From NCBI GenBank assembly GCA_039794245.1, contig JBDIVS010000001.1:124001-188000 (forward strand): 64,000 bases of DNA. Reading direction: 5' to 3'. The notes below the pieces were generated by a model. The model was not told where the DNA came from. It searched no databases and worked only from the letters and a program-made list of their open reading frames with translations. Source of the stretch: DAITQM01 sp039794245. GTDB taxonomy: Bacteria > Pseudomonadota > Gammaproteobacteria > Xanthomonadales > Wenzhouxiangellaceae. The position numbers and the translations under genes were made by a program. This document shows, piece by piece, positions 26,458 to 38,928 of this stretch (position 1 is its first letter; the number at the start of each line of letters is the position of its first letter).

Positions 26458-26623
26458 GCCGTGACCATGACCTCCGGCAGGGGGCATGTGCGGCGCAACT
26501 GGTGTATCTTTGCCTGTCCCGGTCGCCGGCCGGCAAGGAAAATCTGATCGATTCATAAAGGCTCCCGGCAGACCCGCGAAATGACCACGCATCTCTGATG
26601 CCGCCTCTAGAGGAACCATTACA

Positions 26624-28687
26624 ATGCACCGTCCCATCCCCTTTCCGCTGCTGTTGACGATGAGCGCCATAACCTTGCTTGCCGCCTGCGAGTCCGGCCA
26701 GCCGCCCGCCGCCGAAAGCGCCCCCGCGGCGCCGCTGGCCAGCGGCATCGATACCGCCGGCTTCGATCCTACAGTCCGCCCGCAGGACGATTTTTACCAG
26801 TACGTCAACGGCACCTGGCTCGCCACGACCGAGATCCCGGCCGACAAATCGGATTACGGCGCCTTCAGCAAACTGGCCGACGAGGCCGAAGCGCAACTTA
26901 GGGTCATCGCCGAAGAGACGGCGCAGCTCGAGGCCGCGGCACCCGGCAGCGCCGAGCAGAAAATCCGCGACTTCTATACGAGTTACATGGACGAGCAGCA
27001 GGCCGAAGCGCTCGGCCTTACGCCGCTCGCCGAGCAACTGGCGCTGATCGACGCCATCGACGGACCCGAGGCGCTGTTCCATGCCTTCGGCGTGCTCGGC
27101 CGCGAGAACGTCCAAAGCCCGATCAGCGGCGGTATCTTCTCAGACCAGAAAGACCCCAACGTCAACGCCGTGTACATCGCGCAGAACGGCCTGACGCTGC
27201 CCGACCGCGATTACTACCTCAAGGACGAAGAGCGCTTCACGAAGGCCCGCGATCTGTACCTCGACTACGCCACGGCGCTGCTCACCGCGGCCGGCCACCC
27301 GCAGCCGGCGGAGGCCGCCAAAGACCTGCTAGCGCTCGAAACCCGGGTCGCCAAAGTCCAGTGGAGCCGCGAGGAGAACCGCGATCCGACCAAACGTTAC
27401 AACCCGATGGCCCTGGCCCGGATGCTCGAACTGGCGCCCGATATCGGCTGGCAGGCCATGCTCGACGGCTACCGGATCCCGGCCCGCGACGAGTACATCG
27501 TCAGCCAGCCGAGCTACTTCGAGGGCCTGAACGAGATCGTCAAGGAAACGCCGCTCGAACTGTGGCAGGCGTATCTCGTGGTCCAAACCCTCGACAGTTA
27601 CGCCCCGGTGCTCAACAATGAGCTGTTCAAGCTGTGGTTCGCGTTCCAGCGTAAGGGCCTGCAAGGCCAGGAAGAGCCCCGGCCGCGCTGGAAGCGGGCG
27701 ATCGCCGATATGGATGAGTATGCCGGCGAACTGCTCGGCCAGCTTTACGTGGCGCGCCACTTCAAACCCGAGGCCAAGGCGCGCATGATGCAACTGATCG
27801 ACAACCTGATCGCCGCCTACCGCGAATCGATCAGTCACCTGGACTGGATGAGCGAGGCAACGCGACAGAAAGCGCTCGAAAAACTGGCGTCCTTCCGGCC
27901 CAAGATCGGCTATCCGGACAAATGGAAGGACTACAGCGCGCTGGAGATCAGGGCCGGTGACCTGGCCGGCAACATCCGCCGCGCCCGCCTCTGGCAGACA
28001 CAGCGCCAGATCGACCGCCTCGACGAGCCGGTGGACAAGGACGAATGGTTCATGACGCCGCAGACGGTGAATGCCTACTACAACCCGCTGTGGAACGAGA
28101 TCGTCTTTCCGGCGGCGATCCTGCAGCCGCCGTTTTTCGACGTCACGGCCGACGACGCGGCCAATTACGGCGGCATCGGAGCGGTGATCGGCCATGAAAT
28201 CGGCCACGGTTTCGACGACCAGGGCCGCAAATTTGCCGCCGACGGATCATTGACCGATTGGTGGAGCGAAGCGGACGCCACCGAGTTTGAAAAACGCAAG
28301 AACAAGCTGGCGGCACAGTACGATGCCTTCGTCGCGATCGACGATCTGACGGTCAACGGCCAGTTCACCTCCGGCGAGAATATCGGCGACCTGGGCGGCC
28401 TGAGCATCGCCCACTTGGCCTGGGAACTGTCGCTCGGCGGCCGCGATGCGCCGGTGATCGACGGCATGACCGGAGAACAGCGCTTCTTTATGGGCTGGGC
28501 CCAGGTCTGGCGCCGCCTGTACCGCGACGAGGAACTGCGTCGCCGGTTGGTCGTCGATCCGCACTCGCCGTCGAAAGCCAGGACGAATGTCGTGGTGCGC
28601 AATATCCCGGCCTTCCACGAGGCGTTCGACACCGCCCCTGGCGACAACATGTACCTGGCGCCGGAAGAGCGCGTCAAGATCTGGTGA
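26624..28687 (+). CDS. M13 family zinc metallopeptidase (neprilysin/PepO-like) lipoprotein
   Basis: A 687-residue endopeptidase. The lipobox LLAAC (Cys22) predicts a lipid-anchored periplasmic protein. Zinc ligands are in HEIGHGFDDQG (about 524-528) and the third ligand Glu in ENIGDLGGL; the substrate-binding motif NAYYNPLWNEIVFPA and the C-terminal W are present. The family cleaves short peptides. It is monocistronic or co-transcribed with the BtuF-like gene 43 bp downstream, although a strong hairpin lies between. Confidence 0.92.
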   Translation: MHRPIPFPLLLTMSAITLLAACESGQPPAAESAPAAPLASGIDTAGFDPTVRPQDDFYQYVNGTWLATTEIPADKSDYGAFSKLADEAEAQLRVIAEETAQLEAAAPGSAEQKIRDFYTSYMDEQQAEALGLTPLAEQLALIDAIDGPEALFHAFGVLGRENVQSPISGGIFSDQKDPNVNAVYIAQNGLTLPDRDYYLKDEERFTKARDLYLDYATALLTAAGHPQPAEAAKDLLALETRVAKVQWSREENRDPTKRYNPMALARMLELAPDIGWQAMLDGYRIPARDEYIVSQPSYFEGLNEIVKETPLELWQAYLVVQTLDSYAPVLNNELFKLWFAFQRKGLQGQEEPRPRWKRAIADMDEYAGELLGQLYVARHFKPEAKARMMQLIDNLIAAYRESISHLDWMSEATRQKALEKLASFRPKIGYPDKWKDYSALEIRAGDLAGNIRRARLWQTQRQIDRLDEPVDKDEWFMTPQTVNAYYNPLWNEIVFPAAILQPPFFDVTADDAANYGGIGAVIGHEIGHGFDDQGRKFAADGSLTDWWSEADATEFEKRKNKLAAQYDAFVAIDDLTVNGQFTSGENIGDLGGLSIAHLAWELSLGGRDAPVIDGMTGEQRFFMGWAQVWRRLYRDEELRRRLVVDPHSPSKARTNVVVRNIPAFHEAFDTAPGDNMYLAPEERVKIW

Positions 28688-28694
28688 CCGCACC

Positions 28695-28722
28695 CCGCCC
28701 GCCGGCCCCCGCCGGCGGGCGG
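28695..28722. other. 12-bp perfect stem-loop between the M13 peptidase and BtuF-like genes
   Basis: CCGCCCGCCGGC - CCCC - GCCGGCGGGCGG forms a perfect 12-bp GC stem with a 4-nt loop. No T-run follows, so it may be a weak or Rho-assisted terminator, or an mRNA stabiliser for the upstream message. Confidence 0.6.
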
Positions 28723-28730
28723 TACCGCCG

Positions 28731-29525
28731 ATGCGGATCGTCTCGCACACCGCTTCCAACACCGAAATCGTCGCCGCCCTCGGCCTCGATCACCACCTGG
28801 TCGGCGTCGATGACCATTCCGACTACCCGCCCGACCTGGTCGCCAGCCTGCCGCGCATCGGCCCGGACCTCGGCATAGACGTCGCCAGGGTCAAAGCCCT
28901 CAACCCTGATCTCGTCCTCACCTCGTTGACGCTGCCCGGCCACGAAAAAACCCTCGCCGCCTTGCGCGACGCCGGCCTGCCGCTTCTGGTGATGAACCCC
29001 ATCAGCCTCGACGATATCGCCGGCGACATCGAACGGATCGCAAAAGCGCTCGGCGCCGCGTCGCGCGGCCGGGAACTGGCGACCCGTTTCCGAGCGGCAC
29101 TCAGGCCGGCCGCCAGCGCCGGACCACCGCTGCCGGTTCTGGTCGAATGGTGGCCGAAACCGGTGATCGTCCCCGGCCGCGATTCGTGGGTCAACCCGCT
29201 TTTGCACCTGGCCGGCGCGTACAACCCGTGGCAATCGGCACCCGAGAAAAGCCTGGCCGTCGAAACCTCCGAAGTCGTCTCAGCCGCGCCCGAGGCCATC
29301 GTGATCGCCTGGTGCGGCGTCCCCGAACACAACTACCGCCCGGAAATCGTCCGCCGCCGCCCCGGCTGGGCAGCGGTCCCGGCGGTCCGCAACGGCCGGA
29401 TTTTCCCGGTCAGCGAAGCCTGGCTCGGCCGGCCCGGACCGCGCCTGACCGGTGGTCTCGATCGCCTGAGGCGCATCGTCGCCGGCTGCCGCTTCGCTGC
29501 TGGCCGGCCACCGCCGGCAGGTTGA
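28731..29525 (+). CDS. BtuF-like helical-backbone metal/cobalamin-binding protein
   Basis: A 264-residue protein of the class III periplasmic-binding fold: IVSHTASNTEIVAALGLDHHLVGV, then PDLVLTSLTLPGHEKTLAALRDAGLPLL, an alpha-helical backbone, a second lobe with VPGRDSWVNPLLHLAGAYN, and VRNGRIFPVSEAWLGRPGPR. Cobalamin or iron-chelate binding is the family theme. The chosen ATG lies directly before the first strand, so no signal peptide is visible; the protein may be cytoplasmic, or exported by another route. No BtuC/D genes or cobalamin riboswitch are adjacent. Confidence 0.75.
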   Translation: MRIVSHTASNTEIVAALGLDHHLVGVDDHSDYPPDLVASLPRIGPDLGIDVARVKALNPDLVLTSLTLPGHEKTLAALRDAGLPLLVMNPISLDDIAGDIERIAKALGAASRGRELATRFRAALRPAASAGPPLPVLVEWWPKPVIVPGRDSWVNPLLHLAGAYNPWQSAPEKSLAVETSEVVSAAPEAIVIAWCGVPEHNYRPEIVRRRPGWAAVPAVRNGRIFPVSEAWLGRPGPRLTGGLDRLRRIVAGCRFAAGRPPPAG

Positions 29526-29658
29526 CCAGAAGACCAAGAAAAATCATATAGATCAAAAACTTATCGTGCCCGGTTTCGATTTTGTTGCAGTATCGTAATG
29601 ATTTTGTGACAAAATCGAAAATAATTTTTTTTAGCCACGTAAAATTGACTTTTATCGC

Positions 29659-29687
29659 TTGACAATCGCCCTCGACCAGCGTAGAAA
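29659..29687 (+). promoter_or_regulatory. Sigma-70-type promoter of a candidate small RNA
   Basis: TTGACA (29659-29664), a 17-bp spacer and TAGAAA (29682-29687). The upstream 130 bp are strikingly AT-rich for this genome and could act as an UP element. No coding start follows; a structured segment ending in a terminator does. Confidence 0.6.
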
Positions 29688-29693
29688 GGTAAC

Positions 29694-29873
29694 CGCGCGG
29701 AAGCCTTTCGGAGGTGAAAGCCTGCGGGGGGTGAAGCGGGGTCTGAGACCCGGTTGAAGAGACTTGGAAATGGCAGCCCGCTGTTGTTGATCTTAAGCCG
29801 GTTAGCAGATCCTCAAATCTCAAATCTTATCCGCGAGCAAGCCCCGGGCTCCAAGACACCCGGGGTTTCGCTT
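29694..29873 (+). ncRNA. Candidate small non-coding RNA with intrinsic terminator
   Basis: About 180 nt from the predicted start to a terminator (CCCCGGG - 10 nt - CCCGGGG followed by TTTCGCTT, 29842-29873). Inside are hairpins with short perfect arms: CTTTC-GGAGGT-GAAAG, which puts a GGA in the loop, and GGGTC-TGA-GACCC. No open reading frame with a start and ribosome site was found. It does not match 6S, RNase P, tmRNA, SRP RNA or the riboswitch consensuses I know. The GGA loop recalls CsrA/RsmA-binding RNAs, but only three GGA sites are present. Confidence 0.5.
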
Positions 29874-29885
29874 ATGCGGGCCTAT

Positions 29886-30081
29886 CCCAACAGTTGCATA
29901 AACCCAATAGTTGCATAAATTTTGCTTGAATTTATATATTTCTTCATTAAATCAATAAGTTATAAGAATATTAGTCAAAGCATCGAATTCACCCAGGGTG
30001 ACGCGCCCGGTTTCTCGCCCAAGCGGGCGGCGCATCTTGTCCGCTTGACCGGGAATTCCGGGAATTTATGCAACAGTTGGG
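29886..30081 (-). mobile_element. MITE copy 3 (short class, with duplicated end)
   Basis: Inverted orientation relative to copies 1, 2, 4 and 5. The left boundary carries two element ends in tandem: CCCAACAGTTGCATAAA at 29886 and CCCAATAGTTGCATAAATT at 29903. The inner element (29903-30081) is 179 bp, the same length as copy 4. No matching 4-bp duplication is visible at either boundary, which suggests end-on-end insertion or later rearrangement. It separates the candidate small RNA from the subtilase remnant. Confidence 0.82.
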
Positions 30082-30118
30082 TTGAGATAGGGGCGGTGCG
30101 GGACACCGGCCTGGGTCG

Positions 30119-30145
30119 CGGGCATCCGGCCGGGCCGGATGCCCG
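30119..30145. terminator. Strong GC hairpin downstream of the subtilase remnant
   Basis: CGGGCATCCGGCC - G - GGCCGGATGCCCG is a perfect 13-bp inverted repeat located about 80 bp past the subtilase stop. It probably served as its transcription terminator, although no clear T-run follows on the minus strand. Confidence 0.45.
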
Positions 30146-30222
30146 TGCTTTGGTCGTTATTGCAGGCACACAGTCAGCACTGTGCCACCATGACTATTGT
30201 TGGCGGGCACCGGATCGACCAG

Positions 30223-32006
30223 TTAACCGCTCATCTGCACGCCGGCGGTGACATTGATTGAGCTTTGAAACTGTTCGCAGCCGGGGGCGAAAGCGATCAC
30301 GATGGGCTGCTCGACCGTGATTTCGGCGAGTGAACATTGCAGCACCGAAGGGCACACACCGGCACACTGCGGCGGCGGGTCGAACTGGCAACTGGCCGGC
30401 ACGTCCACCGCTGTCAGAGTGAACGGTGAACCGCTCGAATAGGTGATCGTTGCGCTGACATTGGGCGCGATCCGCGGGCCGTTGTTGCTGACTTGCGTGG
30501 TGATAATTCCATTGGCCGCTTGCGTGGATTGGACCGCCAGATCGGCCAGGTCGAATTGCCCGATCGCGTCGTGCAGGTCGATAAAAGGTCCAATATGCCC
30601 AGGCACAAGGCTGCCCTGGGGGATACCGGTATGGGCCAGCAGGGAGCGCATATCGCGTGAATCCAGCGGCGTCATGCCTTGTGTCAGGCCATATTGCTGC
30701 AACAGGACGGCTGCCGCCGCAACCATCGGCGTGGCGGAGCTGGTGCCCGAGAAACTGAAAGTGTATTTGCGGTGAATATCACCGTCCACAGTGGCCAGAT
30801 CGCCGATCCAGCCCGTAGTGGCGACATTTTCGCCCCAGCCCTGCACGGAAACGCGGCTGCCGAAATTCGAGCCCGGCTGGTTACCGGGATACAACATCCG
30901 GTTATGCCCCGTATCGGCGCTGCCTGCACCGACCAGGATGGCACCGGAATCGCCCCAGCTGCGCCAGGTGGAAAAATCCGGCCCATCGAGGTTGTTGTCA
31001 CCGTTGTCGGCGACCGCCAGAACCACAACGCCGGCATCGGTACCCATCCGGGTCAGATCGAACACCGGCATTTGCATTTCCAGGAGATTGAGACTCTGTG
31101 TCTGGTGTTCGACATAGACTACATTGCCAGCCCGGTATTCGCTGAATCGGCCAAGCTATTGCAGTAGGCTTCCAGAAGGCGTTCGACGAAAATACCGGGG
31201 ACTATGCTCGTAACATACGTAGGATAGAAATGCCCGGATGCACCGTAGGCCATGCCTGTCATACCGAACGAATTCTGTATCGATAGCACCGTGCCTAATG
31301 TGGCGGTACCGTGGTCTTTCCACTGATTGAAGAGGGGATTGCCGGTGAACGCTATCACATCCTGCTCATTCGTAATTACTGATGTATTGACATCTTCATG
31401 CGCGTCATCCCAGGTAACCGAAACCTCCGACACGCGAATGCCAAAACCGGTCAATCCGAAGCTGTGCGCGTAGGCAAAATCGCCGCCGGGGTCGGAACCG
31501 CGGTAGGATTGAAAGCCGGTGAAATCCGGTGTCGGCGACGGCGGTTCGCCGGGGAATATCGGTGTCAGCAGGGCGTACTCCACTGCCACCAGGGCGAGCA
31601 GGCTATTGCCCAGGTCGGCCATTTGCTGAGCCGTTTTCGGCTGGCTGAACGCCAGCCGGTGAATGCCTTCGGCATCCGCTTGCTGGCGGCCGCTGCGCTC
31701 GGCGGCGATATCCTGCAAGGCGCTCAGACCCGGGCAAGTGCCCGCCGTCAGAATTGGCTGAAAGTTTGCCGATTGCGCTGCGGCTGCGGATTCGGCCTGG
31801 CTGAGATCCCAGCCGCTCAGCGAGAGTAACTGATTTTTCGCCACGCGCGCCTGGGCGGCATCCACAAATTTGACGATCAGCGTGTAATCGTCGGTGCCGT
31901 CAAGACCGCCGGTGGAACCAGCCGGCAGCGGCGTGGCCGAAACCGGCGGCGAAGACAGCGGTTGACGCGGTTCCAGCGCCTGTGCTATCAAGGGGGCGAT
32001 GCAACC
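30223..32006 (-). pseudogene. Subtilase (S8) family serine protease, frameshifted and 5'-truncated
   Basis: The upstream piece has a propeptide-like start (DDYTLIVKFVDAAQARVAKNQ), the catalytic Asp region (VSEVSVTWDDAHEDV) and His (KDHGTATLGTVL). The downstream piece, in another frame, holds VVLAVADNGDNN, the catalytic Ser in FSGTSSATPMVAAAAVLLQ and a C-terminal beta domain with cysteines. The frame changes at about 31110-31125 by a net one-base loss: the first frame ends GLAM, whereas continuity resumes as AGNVVYVEHQ. At the 5' end only the last part of a signal peptide remains (IAPLIAQA) before the reading runs into the opposite FG-GAP gene. All three triad residues survive but cannot be made in one chain. 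Confidence 0.8.
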
Positions 32007-33765
32007 CCTGTTTCCTCCGGTGGTCGAGCCGGCTCTGTTGCTGCCGATGAACGGCGACGACGGCAGCCAGGGCATTGTGCTGAACGGCGCACAAGCAGGC
32101 GATAATCTGGGTTTTTCGATTGCACTCGGCGATGTCACCGGCGACGGCCGGGCAGATTTGCTGGCCGGTGCCGCACAATATGGGTTCTCGAACGGCGCCG
32201 CGGCACTGGTATTCGGCCAGCGGGCGGTTCCGATGGGGTCAGACGGCCTGGAGATGCAGGCGATCGCCGACGGTGAGGTTGCGCCGCAGATTGCCGCGGC
32301 GGCCCTGTTCCCTCAAAGCGGTGGTCTTTTCGGCCGCCGGGTTCGGTTTCTGGGCGACCTCGACGGCGACGGTGTCGGCGAGTTGGGCATCCATGCCGTC
32401 GAGGAATTGAACAGTCCGGCTCAGGATTTCCAGGGCGAAACCTATATCCTCTACGGCGGCCCCGATGTCGGAGAAGTGCTGGAGGATTTCACCCGTATCC
32501 TGCCGGAAAACGGCGGCGACGGCCAGCAGGGGTTTGTCTTCACCGGCGGCCCGGGCGCAATCTTATTGGGATTCGATTTCTTCGGCGGTCACGATATCAA
32601 TGGAGACGGCCGTAACGATTTATTGATGTTTGTTGGTAACGAGTTCGAGCCCGGCCGCGGCGGCGGGCATATATTTGTGCTCTATGGCCGCGAGGGTCGC
32701 ATCTTTCCGCCGCGGATCACATTCGCCGATTTGCTCGCCATGCCGGCCGACCAGGGATTTCTGATTGTACCGCCGGTGCCTGAAGCCCCGATTCCACTCT
32801 TGGATACCAGTATCCGAAACGCCCGCTTTATCAACGATATCAACGGCGATGGTTTGGCAGAAGTGATCTTCTGCCGACAGGGGTCACAGTTTCCTAGTAC
32901 TTCCAGGAACGGCGAGTGCTACGTTGTCTTAGGTAAATACGGCGCTGCACCGTTCCCACCTATGTTCGACACCGGCCGGCTGCTGATCCGCAACGGCGGC
33001 GACGGCTCAGAAGGCATGGTAATCGTCGGCAGCCGGGTCCGCGAATGTCAGGGCAGCGCGGTTGATGTGTTTTTTCGTGAACCGGATGCCGTTGCCAGCG
33101 CCGGTGATTTCGACCACGACGGCTTCAACGACATGGTGATCGGTGCGGCCGGCTGTGTCGGGATTCTTGGCCGGGCCTATCTATTTTTCGGCCAGTCCCA
33201 TTTCCCGCCTGAACTGGACCTGCGCGATCCGGATTTTCCCGGTTCGACCGGGCCGCGTTTGATGACGATAGTGCCGGCAACGGATGAAATGCAGAACTTC
33301 GCTTTCGGTTTTTCCGTCGGCGGCTTTGGCGATATCAACGGCGATGGATATCCGGGTATCGCCGTGCGTGACTGGGATGTGATCAGAAACGGTGCCTGAG
33401 TGATCTTCGGCCGGCCGGACCCGCCGCCGGTGTTTCAGGTTGCCGATCTGCTGCCGGAAAACGGCGGCGACGGGCGGGGTGGTTTTTTTGTGCACCAACT
33501 GCCTGACGAGGAATCTCTCGGCGAAGCGATCGCCGGTGGCGATTTCAACGGCGATGGGATACCCGATATGGCCTTCGGGGGCGGCGCGATGGACCCCGGC
33601 GACCGCTCCAACGCCGGTCGCGTCGTGGTGCTTTACGGCCGCCGGGCGTCGGTTGTCGCGGTACACGCTTTCACCTTCTTGGGACTTGTGCTTTTGGGTG
33701 GATGTTTACTGGCAACAACATTGTTGGTGCATCGCCAGCGCCAGGTTAACCCAACTGTTGCATAA
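31999..33765 (+). pseudogene. Seven-bladed FG-GAP beta-propeller surface protein, interrupted by an in-frame TGA
   Basis: Seven FG-GAP/integrin-alpha-type calcium motifs are spaced along the frame: DVTGDGRAD, DLDGDGVGE, DINGDGRND, DINGDGLAE, DFDHDGFND, DINGDGYPG and DFNGDGIPD. A TGA at 33397-33399 cuts after the sixth; the same frame then continues with VIFGRPDPP and the seventh blade, so this is a nonsense change. The C-terminus has a membrane segment (FTFLGLVLLGGCLLATTLLV) followed by basic residues, like a sorting or anchor tail. The last six residues and the stop codon come from MITE 4. No signal peptide remains at the 5' end, which abuts the divergent subtilase remnant. Confidence 0.8.
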
Positions 33766-33928
33766 ATTCCTGGAATTCTAGGTCAAGTGGACAAGATGTG
33801 CCGCCCGCTTGGGCGAGAAACCGGGCGCGGCACCCCAGGTGAATTCGATGCTTTGACTAATATTATCATAACTTATTGATTTAATAAAGAAATCTATAAA
33901 TTCGAGCAAAATTTATGCAACTGTTGGG
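33750..33928 (+). mobile_element. MITE copy 4 (short class, 179 bp)
   Basis: Ends CCCAACTGTTGCATAAATT and AATTTATGCAACTGTTGGG; the flanks are TTAA on the left and TTTA on the right, one mismatch from a target duplication. It lacks about 60 bp of the interior found in the 240-bp class. It inserted near the 3' end of the FG-GAP gene and now supplies that gene's stop codon. The 220 bp after it, up to the regulator gene, show no gene. Confidence 0.88.
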
Positions 33929-34150
33929 TTTACCTACGCGCCGCGGCCCTGCCGCAGCACCCCCTTGACCCGTCCAGCAAATCCGAAAAGCAGGCGCTGC
34001 CTGCCGCTTGCATCGGCGCCATGCCATCCCTGATTGCTGCAATCTTGACGCCAAGGCGTTTCCGGTATAGCATTAATCTTTCAATCGCGATAGAAGGATA
34101 TAGTCATCGACCTGGAAACGACCAGCGAGTGCTGCCGGCTGCTCGCCGAT

Positions 34151-35034
34151 ATGACCCGGCTGCGCCTGCTCTCGTTGCTGGAACTGGACGAGTTCAGCGT
34201 CGCCGAGCTGGCGGCGGTGACCCGCCTGGCGCAGCCGCGGGTTTCGACGCATCTGGCCAAGTTGAAAGAGGCCGGATTGGTGGCCGATCGACGGGCCGGG
34301 GTGTCGGTGTATTACCGGATCGCCGCCGGGCCGGACGATACGCCGCTCGGCGCCTTGTGGAAAACCCTCCGGGCGCACGCCGACGATGCGCTGCTCGCCG
34401 AAGATCTCCGGCGTGCCGACCGAATTCGTGCAGCACGCATCGGCGGCGGCAGTTGGGCCGACACGGTCGCCGGCGACATGGAACGGCATTATTCGCCGGG
34501 ACGCACCTGGGAAGCGGTGGCCCGGGCGCTGGTCCAACTGCTCGATCTCGGCGCCACGCTCGATATCGCCTCCGGCGACGGGGCGATGGCCGAACTGCTC
34601 GCCCGCCAGGCCCGGCACCTGGTCTGTGTCGATCTCAGCGAAAAAGTCGTCGCTGCCGGGCGTGAACGCCTGAGCCATCAGCCCAACGTCGAGTTCCGCC
34701 TAGGTGACATGCACGCCCTGCCGGTGGCCGATGCGTACTTCGACACCGTGCTGATGCTGCATGCCCTGACCTATTCCGAACGCCCTGCCGCAGCGCTCGA
34801 AGAAGCGGCGCGGGTACTGCGCCCAGGCGGCATCCTGGTCGTCGCGACCTTGCAGAAGCACGCCTACAAAACTGTCGTCGAAACCTTCGGCCACCGCAAC
34901 CTCGGGTTCGAGATCGCCCAGCTCAGCCGCCTGCTCAGCGCCGCCGGGCTCGAAGTCCGGCACTGCCGGCGCGCTTCGGAGGAAAAGCGCCCGCCGCACT
35001 TTGCGGTATTGACGGCTCTGGCGGCCAAACCGGC

Positions 35035-35038
<4 letters not shown>
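34151..35038 (+). CDS. ArsR-type HTH regulator fused to a SAM methyltransferase
   Basis: At least 295 residues: an ArsR/SmtB winged helix (RLRLLSLLELDEFSVAELAAVTRLAQPRVSTHLAKLKEAGLV), a linker, then a Rossmann methyltransferase (ATLDIASGDGAMAELLA, VCVDLSEK, YFDTVLMLHALTYS, RVLRPGGILVVATL). This fusion is often found directly before metH; here metH starts within its stop codon (ATGA). The first ATG at 34151 lacks a ribosome site and would cut the HTH domain short. Codons upstream encode DLETTSECCRLLAD, typical of the family, and an AAGGA site at about 34094 precedes them without any ATG, GTG or TTG. Confidence 0.85.
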
Positions 35039-38715
<3,677 letters not shown>

Positions 38716-38794
38716 GTCTACCAGAGTTAGGACATATCGCACACTATCCTCGCCATAACGTTCGGGAATTACCATTTACTAACACATTCATAAA

Positions 38795-38928
38795 CCCAAC
38801 TGTTGCATAAATTCCCGGAATTCTCAGTCAAGCTGGCGAGTGCAGCTTGTCCGATTTGCCGCGGAAGCGTAGTTATTCCTACGATTCAAGGCAAAGCTGC
38901 CACCCGCTTGGACGAGAAACCGGGCGCG
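38795..38928 (+). mobile_element. MITE copy 5 (truncated, left part only)
   Basis: Starts with an intact CCCAACTGTTGCATAAATT end and matches the long class through GAGAAACCGGGCGCG, then stops abruptly at 38928; the AT-rich right end is missing. What follows is the end of the AbiEi-like antitoxin remnant, whose frame reads 16 codons into the element. The break therefore joins two damaged sequences. Confidence 0.85.

Noticed and set aside
28688..28730. Cobalamin riboswitch before the BtuF-like gene
   Set aside because: The gap is only 43 bp and holds a simple GC hairpin with no B12-box.
29694..29873. 6S RNA
   Set aside because: Length is similar, but the long closing stem with a central bubble is absent, and the RNA ends in an ordinary terminator hairpin.
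33397..33399. Selenocysteine at the in-frame TGA of the FG-GAP gene
   Set aside because: No SECIS-like hairpin was noted after the codon, and the FG-GAP family has no known selenoprotein; a nonsense mutation is simpler.
29886..33928. Composite transposon formed by MITE copies 3 and 4
   Set aside because: No transposase inside, no common outer target duplication, and the two copies have different boundary structures. Only bracketing of a decayed locus can be claimed.
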